DNA from: Bacteriovorax sp. UBA1852
GTDB taxonomy: Bacteria; Bdellovibrionota; Bacteriovoracia; Bacteriovoracales; Bacteriovoracaceae
DNA length: 15,855 nt
Assembly (NCBI GenBank): GCA_002338505.1
Contig: DDIK01000110.1
Location: 1 to 15,855 of the forward strand
Direction of reading: 5' to 3'
The position numbers and the translations under genes are program-made. Shown here in pieces: positions 1 through 6,027 of this stretch. The notes under the pieces were generated by a model. The model made no database searches. It was not told the origin of the DNA and was given only the letters and a program-made list of their open reading frames with translations. The first letter of the stretch is position 1; every line of letters begins with the position of its first letter.

Positions 1-320
1 TGGCAAGCTACGGACCTGAAATAGATGACATTGCACAAGATAAGAAGATCTTCTTAAAGACCTATGATCAAGGTATCAAGATGTTAAAGTACCGAAGAAT
101 TAGTCATCTCGTTATTCCATCCACAACATTTTATGATTACTGTAAGAAGAACTCATTAGAATGTGAAAAAGATATTTTTAAAAACAAGACTCGTGTTAAC
201 GAAAAGAATAATTGGGTTCACGTAAAAAATATAAGTCTTGAAGTTCAAAGAAAAATCAAGCAAGCACATGATAAAGTTATAAAGAAAAAGAAGTATCAAT
301 ATCTTCACGATCTCTTATAA
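1..320 (+). CDS. 3' end of a possible extracellular solute-binding protein (family 3-like), partial
   Basis: An open frame enters from the left edge (first full codon at position 3) and runs 105 codons to TAA at 318-320, so the true start lies outside the window. The internal ATG at 81 is not a convincing start because the frame is open upstream and has no ribosome binding site before it. The visible part reads like the last third of a periplasmic amino-acid-binding protein. It has an Asp/Ile/Ala-rich helix, then 'GIKMLKYRRISHLVIPS', which resembles the segment where family 3 binding proteins say that a number of residues are 'controlled by' the repeated Leu-x-x-x-Arg-h-(D/S) pattern, then a basic helical tail. 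The tail is very Lys-rich. No signal peptide or ligand-site residues can be judged. The family call is a resemblance by eye; a different secreted protein is possible. Confidence 0.55.
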   Translation, partial: ASYGPEIDDIAQDKKIFLKTYDQGIKMLKYRRISHLVIPSTTFYDYCKKNSLECEKDIFKNKTRVNEKNNWVHVKNISLEVQRKIKQAHDKVIKKKKYQYLHDLL

Positions 321-341
321 AAAAAGGAGACTTTCGTCTCC
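319..341 (-). terminator. Rho-independent terminator of the dppA-like gene
   Basis: GGAGAC (326-331) pairs with GTCTCC (336-341) around a TTTC loop. Read on the minus strand, the stem is followed by seven T (325-319). It lies 22 bp beyond the stop of the minus-strand dppA-like gene. The T tract overlaps the TAA stop of the plus-strand gene, so both convergent genes end within it. On the plus strand the stem is followed only by a mixed CT tract, so termination in that direction should be weaker. Confidence 0.8.
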
Positions 342-363
342 CTTCTTCTTCTTCGCATTCACT

Positions 364-1965
364 TTATTTTAATTCTATTGTTTCAAAATTATCTCCACCT
401 AGTGGATCGATAATATAACCTTCAACATTCTTGGCCATAGCTCTAAAGATTGTCGAGTGAGCAACAGGAACCCATGGAGCTTTCTCTTTAAAAACTTCTT
501 GGGCCTTCTTGTAAAGCTCTGTTCTCTCAGAGACATCAGTGATTCTCTTTGCTGCATTAATAAGTGTGTCAAAGTCTTTATCACACCATCTGGCGTAATT
601 TGAACCAGCTCCTACACCTTGGCATCCAAGAAGAACGTGGAGAAAATTATCTGGGTCTCCATTGTCACCAGTCCAACCAAGTTGAAGCATGTCATGCTCT
701 CCAGCGGAAGATTTCTTTAAGTAAGTAGGCCAGTCAAAAGTAACAAGTTTTACCTTGATGCCAATTTTTGCAAGATCAGCTTGCATGAGTTCACCCATCT
801 TCTTTCCTGATGGGTTATATGGACGAGATACTGGAAGCGTCCAAAGAGTGGTTTCAAAACCATCTTCAAGGCCTGCTTCCTTTAAGAGTTCTTTTGCTTT
901 TTCTGGACTATACTCATATTCACTAATTGAATCGTTATAAGACCAAATTGTTGGTGGCAGAGGGTTCTTAGCTGTCTTTGCATTACCAAGATAAATTGCA
1001 TCGATGTAGGACTGCTTATTAAGTGCCATATTTACGGCCTGTCTAACTCTTAGATCATCAAAAGGCTTCTTCTCAGTATTCATTGCAAGATAACCAACAT
1101 TAAGTCCTGCTCCACTGATAAGTTTTAGTTTATCTTCTGATTTAATACTATTGATATCTGTTGGAGATGGCTCGATAACGAGATGACACTCACCAGTCTT
1201 AAGTTTTTGATAACGAACAGAAGCGTCTGGAGTAATCGCAAAGACAAGCTTTTCAATCTTTGGAGCACCAATGAAGTAGTCTTTATTAGCTTTATACTTA
1301 ATCACATTATCTTTTTGATAGCTTCTAAAAACAAATGGTCCTGTTCCAATAGGAAAGGTATCAATTCTTTGTTTCTTACCTTCTTTTTCTAGGTTTTGAG
1401 CATATTCACTTGAAAGAATAGACATGAAACTCATGGCCATATTGGCAAGAAATGGTGCTTCTGGTTGGTTTAAGACAATTTGAATTTGGTGGTCATTTAC
1501 TTTCTTGATCTCTTTAATAAGAGCTCCCATACCCATACCGTTAAAGTATTCATATGTTCCTCCACTTACTTTATTATATGAGTGAGACTTATCAAACATT
1601 CTATTAAATGACCAAATGACATCATCAGCATTAAATTCTCTAGTAGGAGTAAAGTACTTTGTCGTATGAAATTTAACACCTTTTCTCAGGTTAAATGTAT
1701 AAGTGAGTTGATCTTTAGAAACTTCCCAGCTCTCAGCAAGCGAAGGAATAATTTCAGTGGTTCCAAGCTTGAAGTCGACTAATTTATTATAAATAGTGTG
1801 TCCGGCAGCATTATTTGATGTCCCATCAGTTGTAACCTGTGGATTGAAGGCCGTTGGTGAGCCCTCTGAGCAGTAAACAAATGTCGACTTATTTCCCTTG
1901 CCTGGATTACAAGAGGTGAGAAGGGTCAAAAGCCCTACTAAGATCCCGAAATTTCGTATTTTCAT
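364..1965 (-). CDS. dppA: DppA-like dipeptide ABC transporter substrate-binding lipoprotein
   Basis: Family 5 periplasmic binding protein, 533 aa, close to the usual length of E. coli DppA (535 aa) and similar from end to end. In the family it captures dipeptides (in some bacteria also haem) for an inner-membrane ABC permease. The signal peptide ends in a lipobox, LTSC, with Cys19 as the lipidated residue; Asn follows, so there is no Asp inner-membrane retention signal. Arg381 in 'SRPYNP' and Asp434 in 'GWTGDNGDPDN' sit 53 residues apart, as do the carboxylate- and amino-binding residues Arg355 and Asp408 of mature E. coli DppA. The four DppA disulfide cysteines also appear kept (for example Cys448 and Cys461 near the C terminus). 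The start ATG has AAGGAG (1973-1978) 7 nt upstream. No permease or ATPase gene (dppBCDF) is adjacent, so it is an orphan here. Confidence 0.93.
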   Translation of the reverse strand: MKIRNFGILVGLLTLLTSCNPGKGNKSTFVYCSEGSPTAFNPQVTTDGTSNNAAGHTIYNKLVDFKLGTTEIIPSLAESWEVSKDQLTYTFNLRKGVKFHTTKYFTPTREFNADDVIWSFNRMFDKSHSYNKVSGGTYEYFNGMGMGALIKEIKKVNDHQIQIVLNQPEAPFLANMAMSFMSILSSEYAQNLEKEGKKQRIDTFPIGTGPFVFRSYQKDNVIKYKANKDYFIGAPKIEKLVFAITPDASVRYQKLKTGECHLVIEPSPTDINSIKSEDKLKLISGAGLNVGYLAMNTEKKPFDDLRVRQAVNMALNKQSYIDAIYLGNAKTAKNPLPPTIWSYNDSISEYEYSPEKAKELLKEAGLEDGFETTLWTLPVSRPYNPSGKKMGELMQADLAKIGIKVKLVTFDWPTYLKKSSAGEHDMLQLGWTGDNGDPDNFLHVLLGCQGVGAGSNYARWCDKDFDTLINAAKRITDVSERTELYKKAQEVFKEKAPWVPVAHSTIFRAMAKNVEGYIIDPLGGDNFETIELK

Positions 1966-2001
1966 ATAATAACTCCTTTATTAAATCTCAAATTGAGTTT
2001 C

Positions 2002-2030
2002 ATCATAGGATAAGGCCATTTAATCGTCTA
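2002..2030 (-). promoter_or_regulatory. Possible promoter of the dppA-like gene, overlapping a small palindrome
   Basis: On the minus strand TAGACG (2030-2025) and TATGAT (2007-2002) are 17 bp apart and lie about 40 bp upstream of the start codon. The -35 match is moderate. A short inverted repeat, GTCTA-GTTT-TAGAC (2026-2039), overlaps the -35 element and could be an operator, but a 5-bp arm can arise by chance. Confidence 0.35.
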
Positions 2031-2086
2031 GTTTTAGACACCCTTGTAGAGATTTCACGATGAGAAGCATTGAAAGCACAGTATCG

Positions 2087-2092
2087 TATAAT
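2087..2092 (+). promoter_or_regulatory. Consensus -10 box abutting the start of the exported protein gene
   Basis: TATAAT lies 7 nt before the ATG at 2100, which would place the transcript start at or next to that ATG and give a leaderless mRNA. No good -35 box is seen at 16-18 bp, and AT-rich DNA yields such hexamers by chance, so support is limited. Confidence 0.3.
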
Positions 2093-2099
2093 CAAATAT

Positions 2100-2900
2100 A
2101 TGAATTTATTAAGAAAAGTCACCATATTGAGTCTTCTCCTATTGCTGAATACAAGCTTTGCGATGCAAGTAAAGGGCGATCTTGTGATCGTACACCCTTC
2201 AAGAACCTGGGATCCTCTAGGCGTCGCTAGAGAGGGAATACTCAAAGCGGTTGCCGCTGCCAAAGTACAAGGCACAAAGATTTATATTCTAAAACACAAT
2301 GATCTCGATATATTTGAAAATGAGAATTATCACTATGATCCTATTTTTGGTTCTTGGTCATTTAGAAATGATCAAGGTTTCAAATATCCAAGTGACATTG
2401 ATAGTTACTATATAAGTGATGATGATTTCATCAAAGTTTCAAGTGAAGGTGGAGAGAATGAAATTATCCTTTCTAGTAAAGAGGTAACGGTGGTTGGTGG
2501 CTACCTCGAGCATTGCTTGGCAAAAGCAGTTTCAGATCTTGTCTTTAATAATAGTAAAAACAGTGAGAAACTTAAAGTGAATCTCTATCTTCCAGGGATA
2601 TTTGCCCATAAGACAAATGAAGAACTACCTGATGACTTTAATATTTTAGATCTGTGGCCTTATCCTACAAATCCAGGCTTTATTAATCTTGAAAGACAGG
2701 TAAGTACTTATTCACTTTGTCCGAGTTCGAGAATCGTTGGAAACGATATGATAAAGTATGGTGGTGATGTTCCAAGTCTTGGAAGTGGGCTACTTGAAAA
2801 TTCGAAAATTGATATCTCTTGTAATGATGAATTAATTGATACTTATCAACTCGGAGATATTTCTAGAAATTCATTTCAATTAAACTTTGTTACTGACTAA
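2100..2900 (+). CDS. Exported protein of unknown function
   Basis: 266 aa from the ATG at 2100. The frame can also begin at TTG 2070 (276 aa), but neither start has a clear ribosome binding site. ATG is preferred because it directly begins a typical signal peptide: basic MNLLRK, a Leu-rich core, and a likely cut after 'TSFA' (residue 21). The mature part begins with a beta strand and helix, 'GDLVIVHPSRTWDPLGVAREG', then 'AKVQGTKIYILKHND', like an alpha/beta Rossmann-type fold. A later segment, 'VTVVGGYLEHCLAKAVSDLV', resembles the strand, turn and Cys region of isochorismatase-like hydrolases, but I cannot identify their Asp and Lys catalytic partners, so the resemblance is weak. The C-terminal third has two Cys (in 'YSLCPSS' and 'DISCND') that may form a disulfide in the periplasm. 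Its TAA overlaps the queC stop codon from the other strand by 2 nt. Confidence 0.75.
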   Translation: MNLLRKVTILSLLLLLNTSFAMQVKGDLVIVHPSRTWDPLGVAREGILKAVAAAKVQGTKIYILKHNDLDIFENENYHYDPIFGSWSFRNDQGFKYPSDIDSYYISDDDFIKVSSEGGENEIILSSKEVTVVGGYLEHCLAKAVSDLVFNNSKNSEKLKVNLYLPGIFAHKTNEELPDDFNILDLWPYPTNPGFINLERQVSTYSLCPSSRIVGNDMIKYGGDVPSLGSGLLENSKIDISCNDELIDTYQLGDISRNSFQLNFVTD

Positions 2901-3598
2901 CCTAAGTAATTAGGTCTTTGGTCATACTCAATAGGATCTTCAAGCTCTGCTTTTTGAAATCCACGTAACCTTAGTGCACAAGAATCACAAACCCCACAGG
3001 CCTTATCACCTCGAGCGTAGCATGAATAAGAGAATTTTAAAGGAGCTTCAAGAGAAACAGCTTTCTTTACAATCTCATCTTTTTTAAGGTCAATCACAGG
3101 AGTTATAATTTCAATATCTCCAGCTTTTGTTCCTTCTTTAATGAGATTATTATAAGCGGCGTAGTAGCTTGGGCGACAATCAGGATAACCAGAAGAGTCT
3201 TCATTTACGGCACCGATGAAAATTTTCTTCGCTCCTACAACTTCAGACCAAGACACGGCCATGGCGATAATGTGAGTATTTCTAAAAGGGACGTAGCTGT
3301 CAGGGATATCGTCAGATTCGCCCTTAAATTTCTTAACATCAATCCCATCATCAGTCAGTGAGCTGCCACCAATTTGCTTTAAGAATGTGACATCGATAAC
3401 TTTTCTAAGGGATTTATCAACGCCGTAGTGATCTGCAATTTTATTAAAACAATCAAGCTCACGCTCTTCTGTTTTTTGACCATAGTTAAGATGGAGAAAG
3501 GCTAAGTGCTCATATTGTTCGTTGGCCAAGGCCGCACAAACAAGAGAATCCATTCCACCTGAAACTAAGACAACTGCTAAATCACTACTCTTTGACAT
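2897..3598 (-). CDS. queC: 7-cyano-7-deazaguanine synthase QueC
   Basis: ATP-dependent enzyme that converts 7-carboxy-7-deazaguanine and ammonia to preQ0, the precursor of queuosine in tRNA; cytoplasmic. The 233 aa match the family length. The N terminus has the PP-loop motif SGGMDS at residues 13-18, which binds ATP. The middle carries the family stretch 'FRNTHIIAMAVSWSEVVGA' and 'DSSGYPDCRPSYY'. The C terminus has the zinc-binding tetracysteine Cys193, 201, 204 and 207. The start ATG follows AAGGGTGA, which overlaps the stop of the upstream phosphohexomutase gene, so the two are probably co-transcribed and may be translationally coupled (9 nt gap). The other preQ0 genes (queD, queE, folE) are not in the window. 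The stop TAG overlaps the stop of the convergent gene. Confidence 0.96.
   Translation of the reverse strand: MSKSSDLAVVLVSGGMDSLVCAALANEQYEHLAFLHLNYGQKTEERELDCFNKIADHYGVDKSLRKVIDVTFLKQIGGSSLTDDGIDVKKFKGESDDIPDSYVPFRNTHIIAMAVSWSEVVGAKKIFIGAVNEDSSGYPDCRPSYYAAYNNLIKEGTKAGDIEIITPVIDLKKDEIVKKAVSLEAPLKFSYSCYARGDKACGVCDSCALRLRGFQKAELEDPIEYDQRPNYLG
2900..2915. repeat. Short inverted repeat at the convergent gene junction
   Basis: ACCTAA (2900-2905) and TTAGGT (2910-2915) form a perfect 6-bp stem with a GTAA tetraloop. It lies inside the last codons of queC and at the last base of the opposing gene. No T tract follows on either strand, so it is not a classical terminator, though it may help separate the two convergent transcripts. 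Confidence 0.4.
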
Positions 3599-3607
3599 AT
3601 ATCACCC

Positions 3608-5383
3608 TTAGAGTGATTCAGATGTCTCGTCGATAAAGCTTAGGAATCTCTTCGTTGTTGCTTCAGCAGACTCTTTCTTTTCTTGGAGAGAGCCCTCTGC
3701 CACCTGAATCATTATATAAAATTTAATCTTCGGTTCTGTTCCCGATGGTCTAAGGTAGAGTCTTGAGCCGTCTTTGAAGTGATATCCAATGACGTTACTG
3801 GTTGGCATATTAAGTTTATGCTCATTTCCAGAATCGAGTTCAACTTTAGTTCCTGCGAGATAGTCTTCTATAACCTGAATATCAAGACCACACAAGTTTG
3901 AAGGCTTAAGTGCTCTGAAATGATCCATTATTCGTGTAATTTTTTCAGCCCCGGCCTTACCTTGATAAACTTTGTTGACGAGAGTTTCTTTAGAGAACCC
4001 GTACTCTTTATAGATTGTATCAAGAGCTTCAGTCAGATTAAGACCTTGCTTCTTATAGTAAAGAGCAACTTCTGCCATGAGAGTTACAGAGGCAACTCCA
4101 TCTTTATCACGAGCAAAAGTATGTGGCAGATAACCAAATGACTCTTCGGTTGCAAAGATAAACTCTTTTTCAGGATTGGTTCTTTCAAGTTCGTTCATTT
4201 TCCCACAAATCCATTTAAAGCCTGTGAGTGTATTAAAGACTTCAACACCAAAGCTTTTGGCAATGACATCTTGAAGGGGAGTGGTGACGATGGTTTTTAC
4301 AAAGTAGCTATTAGCTCCAAGTTTTCCACTCTCTTTAAAATTCTTAAAAATATAGTGAAGCATGAGAACACCAATCTGATTCCCATTTAAGTATTCAATA
4401 TTCCCGTTATTCTTATGAGCAACACCAAGTCTATCAGTATCAGGATCAGACCCCATTACGATATCAGCATTTGTCTTTTCCATAAGATCCACGGCCATCT
4501 GTAGGGCGGAAGGGTTTTCAGGATTAGGACTTGAGACCGTTGGAAAGTCAGAGTCCGGCATGGCCTGTTCTTCAACAATTTCAACATCACTAAAGCCAAG
4601 GTCATTTAAAGCACGCTTACAAGGAACAAGTCCTGTTCCATGAATTGGCGTATAAACGATCTTTAAGTCTCTTCCATTTTTTTGACAAAATTCAGGACTA
4701 ATTGTCTTAGAAAGTATCGCTTCGAAATAAGCATTTTCAACATCTTCTTTTACCCATGAGATGAGTCCATCTGTTACACCTTGATCAAAGTCAGTTCTTT
4801 TAATTGTACTGAAGTCCTTTATGGCGTAAAACTTATCGATAATATTTTGATCATTTGGAGGAGTAACTTGGGCGCCATCATTCCAGTATACTTTATAACC
4901 ATTATATTCAGGTGGATTATGACTGGCTGTGACCATGACTCCTGCTTGACTATTATGATGTCTGACAGAGAAGGAGAGTAGGGGAACAGGATTAAGTCTT
5001 TCAAAAATATAAGCTTTTATACCATTGCCGGCCATCACACATGCCGCTTCTTTAGCAAACTCAAAAGAGAATCGGCGTGAATCATAACTCACGGCCATTG
5101 AGGGATGAGCGATACCGTTTTCTTTAGAATATTCTAAGACTTCAAGACATAGTGCTTGTGTGGCCTTTCTAATATTGTAGACGTTCATTCGATTTGTACC
5201 GACACCAAGAATACTTCTCATGCCACCAGTTCCAAACTCAAGATCTTTATAGAATCTCTCGTCAATTTCTTTTAAATCGTTCTTATCGATGAGTGATTGA
5301 ATCTCACTTCTTGTGGCCTCATCGAAATATGTATTTGTTGCCCATTCCTTAGCAGCTTCTAAAGCATTCGTATTTAATGACAT
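3608..5383 (-). CDS. Phospho-sugar mutase (phosphoglucomutase / phosphomannomutase)
   Basis: Alpha-D-phosphohexomutase that moves phosphate between C1 and C6 of glucose or mannose, linking central metabolism to polysaccharide and cell-wall sugar synthesis. The length of 591 aa (ATG at 5383) fits the long PgcA/PGM2-like branch rather than the shorter ManB/GlmM group. The phosphoserine loop TASHNP has Ser154; the Mg-binding loop is DPDTD at 313-317; the sugar-binding loop is EESFG at 413-417; the phosphate-binding loop RPSGTEPKIKFY is at 545-556. All four catalytic loops are intact. The start is ambiguous: the ATG at 5383 has AAAAGGAG 5-6 nt upstream, while an in-frame TTG at 5416 (602 aa) has AGGAGG (5425-5430) 8 nt upstream. 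ATG is favoured because it matches the usual N terminus of the family. Glucose versus mannose preference cannot be told by eye. It is followed 9 nt later by queC. Confidence 0.94.
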   Translation of the reverse strand: MSLNTNALEAAKEWATNTYFDEATRSEIQSLIDKNDLKEIDERFYKDLEFGTGGMRSILGVGTNRMNVYNIRKATQALCLEVLEYSKENGIAHPSMAVSYDSRRFSFEFAKEAACVMAGNGIKAYIFERLNPVPLLSFSVRHHNSQAGVMVTASHNPPEYNGYKVYWNDGAQVTPPNDQNIIDKFYAIKDFSTIKRTDFDQGVTDGLISWVKEDVENAYFEAILSKTISPEFCQKNGRDLKIVYTPIHGTGLVPCKRALNDLGFSDVEIVEEQAMPDSDFPTVSSPNPENPSALQMAVDLMEKTNADIVMGSDPDTDRLGVAHKNNGNIEYLNGNQIGVLMLHYIFKNFKESGKLGANSYFVKTIVTTPLQDVIAKSFGVEVFNTLTGFKWICGKMNELERTNPEKEFIFATEESFGYLPHTFARDKDGVASVTLMAEVALYYKKQGLNLTEALDTIYKEYGFSKETLVNKVYQGKAGAEKITRIMDHFRALKPSNLCGLDIQVIEDYLAGTKVELDSGNEHKLNMPTSNVIGYHFKDGSRLYLRPSGTEPKIKFYIMIQVAEGSLQEKKESAEATTKRFLSFIDETSESL

Positions 5384-5424
5384 GGTGTCTCCTTTTAAGA
5401 GCTGATATTTTGACAAATCTTTAT

Positions 5425-5430
5425 CCTCCT
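5425..5430 (-). promoter_or_regulatory. Second Shine-Dalgarno, for an alternative TTG start of the phosphohexomutase
   Basis: AGGAGG on the minus strand lies 8 nt before an in-frame TTG at 5416, 33 nt upstream of the preferred ATG. The ATG has its own AAAAGGAG (about 5388-5395). Two well-placed ribosome binding sites in one frame are unusual and could give two isoforms differing by 11 residues. Confidence 0.5.
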
Positions 5431-5464
5431 GACAATTTGTCTTATTCTAAAATTAGGTAAAATC

Positions 5465-5473
5465 TGCTAATAT
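5465..5473 (+). promoter_or_regulatory. Possible extended -10 promoter of the ferredoxin gene
   Basis: TGC-TAATAT has the extended -10 form (TG one base before a -10 hexamer). The predicted transcript start is near 5480, leaving a short leader that contains the AAGGAG at 5485-5490. The -35 region is poor. Confidence 0.4.
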
Positions 5474-5495
5474 TTGAATGTCACAAGGAGTTATT

Positions 5496-5744
5496 ATGGC
5501 AAATAAAGACATGAAACATAAAGATAACATTGTTGGGAGCTGGTACTGTACTGATCCAGATGATGATGAAGGAGAAGGATGTATTGCTTGTAACGTTTGT
5601 TACACCGGTGCACCTGATTTCTTCGCTGAAGATGAAGACGGAAATGCTTATGTAAAGAAGCAGCCAACCACACCTGAAGAAGTTGAACTGTGCCAAGAGC
5701 AATTAGAGGCCTGTCCAGTTGCATCTATTGGAGATGATGGTTAG
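5496..5744 (+). CDS. Small single-cluster ferredoxin ([4Fe-4S] or [3Fe-4S])
   Basis: Acidic 82-aa electron-transfer protein. ATG at 5496 is preferred over the in-frame ATG at 5478 because AAGGAG (5485-5490) lies 5 nt before it. Cluster ligands follow the pattern of monocluster ferredoxins: Cys29-x2-Cys32-x2-Cys35, then 'APDFF', then Cys73-Pro near the end. Two more cysteines, Cys18 and Cys66, are present; Cys66 sits where related proteins often have a non-ligand Cys. The stretch of Asp and Glu at residues 20-27 fits a docking surface for a redox partner. The type of cluster cannot be settled by eye. No partner reductase or P450 lies next to it; it is divergent from the phosphohexomutase and a strong hairpin follows it. 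Confidence 0.9.
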   Translation: MANKDMKHKDNIVGSWYCTDPDDDEGEGCIACNVCYTGAPDFFAEDEDGNAYVKKQPTTPEEVELCQEQLEACPVASIGDDG

Positions 5745-5756
5745 ACTTTTTTTGAT

Positions 5757-5786
5757 CGGTGAGTTTAAGTTTTTTTAGACTCACCG
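5757..5786 (+). repeat. 13-bp hairpin downstream of the ferredoxin gene
   Basis: Bases 5757-5769 pair with 5774-5786 around a TTTT loop: eight Watson-Crick pairs at the base (CGGTGAGT with ACTCACCG), then five more with two G-U wobbles. It begins 12 nt after the ferredoxin stop. No T tract follows on the plus strand, so it lacks the second half of a Rho-independent terminator. It may block 3' decay of the ferredoxin mRNA or act as a Rho-assisted end. Confidence 0.6.
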
Positions 5787-5887
5787 GTTGAATGCGAAAA
5801 ATGAAAAGCTGTGTACTTTTCTTGTTGGTTTGCAGATTCCTGAAACCTTTATTTGTTCGTATATTTTTTCCCAAGTACCCAAGGACC

Positions 5888-5900
5888 CCTTTAATAAAGG
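5888..5900. repeat. 13-bp palindrome CCTTTA-A-TAAAGG
   Basis: Perfect 6-bp arms around one central base, in the long leader of the antiporter gene. A symmetric DNA site of this size fits a dimeric regulator; it is also AT-rich enough to occur by chance. Confidence 0.35.
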
Positions 5901-5928
5901 ATTCATAAAATTTCTCTATACTTTCTCA

Positions 5929-5946
5929 AGTTAATTTTAGTTAACT
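5929..5946. repeat. Inverted repeat AGTTAA-N6-TTAACT
   Basis: Perfect 6-bp arms with 6 bp between them, about 85 bp upstream of the antiporter start codon. The arms resemble a half-site pair spaced by roughly one helical turn centre to centre. Confidence 0.35.
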
Positions 5947-5987
5947 ATTGTCTCTTATTTCCACGTGTTGTGTCATTTTTGGGATCG

Positions 5988-6004
5988 ACTTAAACTATTT
6001 AAGT
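5988..6004. repeat. Inverted repeat ACTTAAA-CTA-TTTAAGT
   Basis: Perfect 7-bp arms with a 3-bp centre, 24 bp upstream of the antiporter ATG and just ahead of the ribosome binding site. It overlaps the candidate -10 at 5991-5996, so it could be an operator or, in RNA, a small hairpin near the ribosome site. Confidence 0.4.
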
Positions 6005-6027
6005 AGGAATTTTTACGAGGGAGAGTT

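Larger units (their letters stand above)
5787..6027 (+). other. Non-coding leader upstream of the antiporter gene
   Basis: About 240 bp with no ORF of note on either strand. It holds an AT-rich hairpin (GAAAAG 5803-5808 with CTTTTC 5816-5821), then three palindromes listed separately, and ends in AGGGAG (6018-6023) 4 nt before the ATG. A candidate promoter TTGTGT (5968) - 17 bp - TAAACT (5991) is weak. No known riboswitch fold was recognised. Confidence 0.5.

Noticed and set aside
2060..2210. Possible frameshift: an ATG at 2060 in another frame runs about 50 codons over the start of the exported protein
   Set aside because: The other frame ends soon and lacks family features, whereas the chosen frame begins with a proper signal peptide and is open to 2900.
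2003..2275. 90-aa minus-strand ORF across the dppA promoter and the start of the exported protein gene
   Set aside because: It is antisense to a gene with a clear signal peptide, has no ribosome binding site, and its composition is not protein-like.
5757..5786. Rho-independent terminator after the ferredoxin gene
   Set aside because: The stem is strong but no T tract follows on either strand, so it is listed as a hairpin only.
5968..5996. Promoter TTGTGT-17-TAAACT for the antiporter gene
   Set aside because: Only three of six and four of six consensus matches in AT-rich DNA; too weak to list as a feature.
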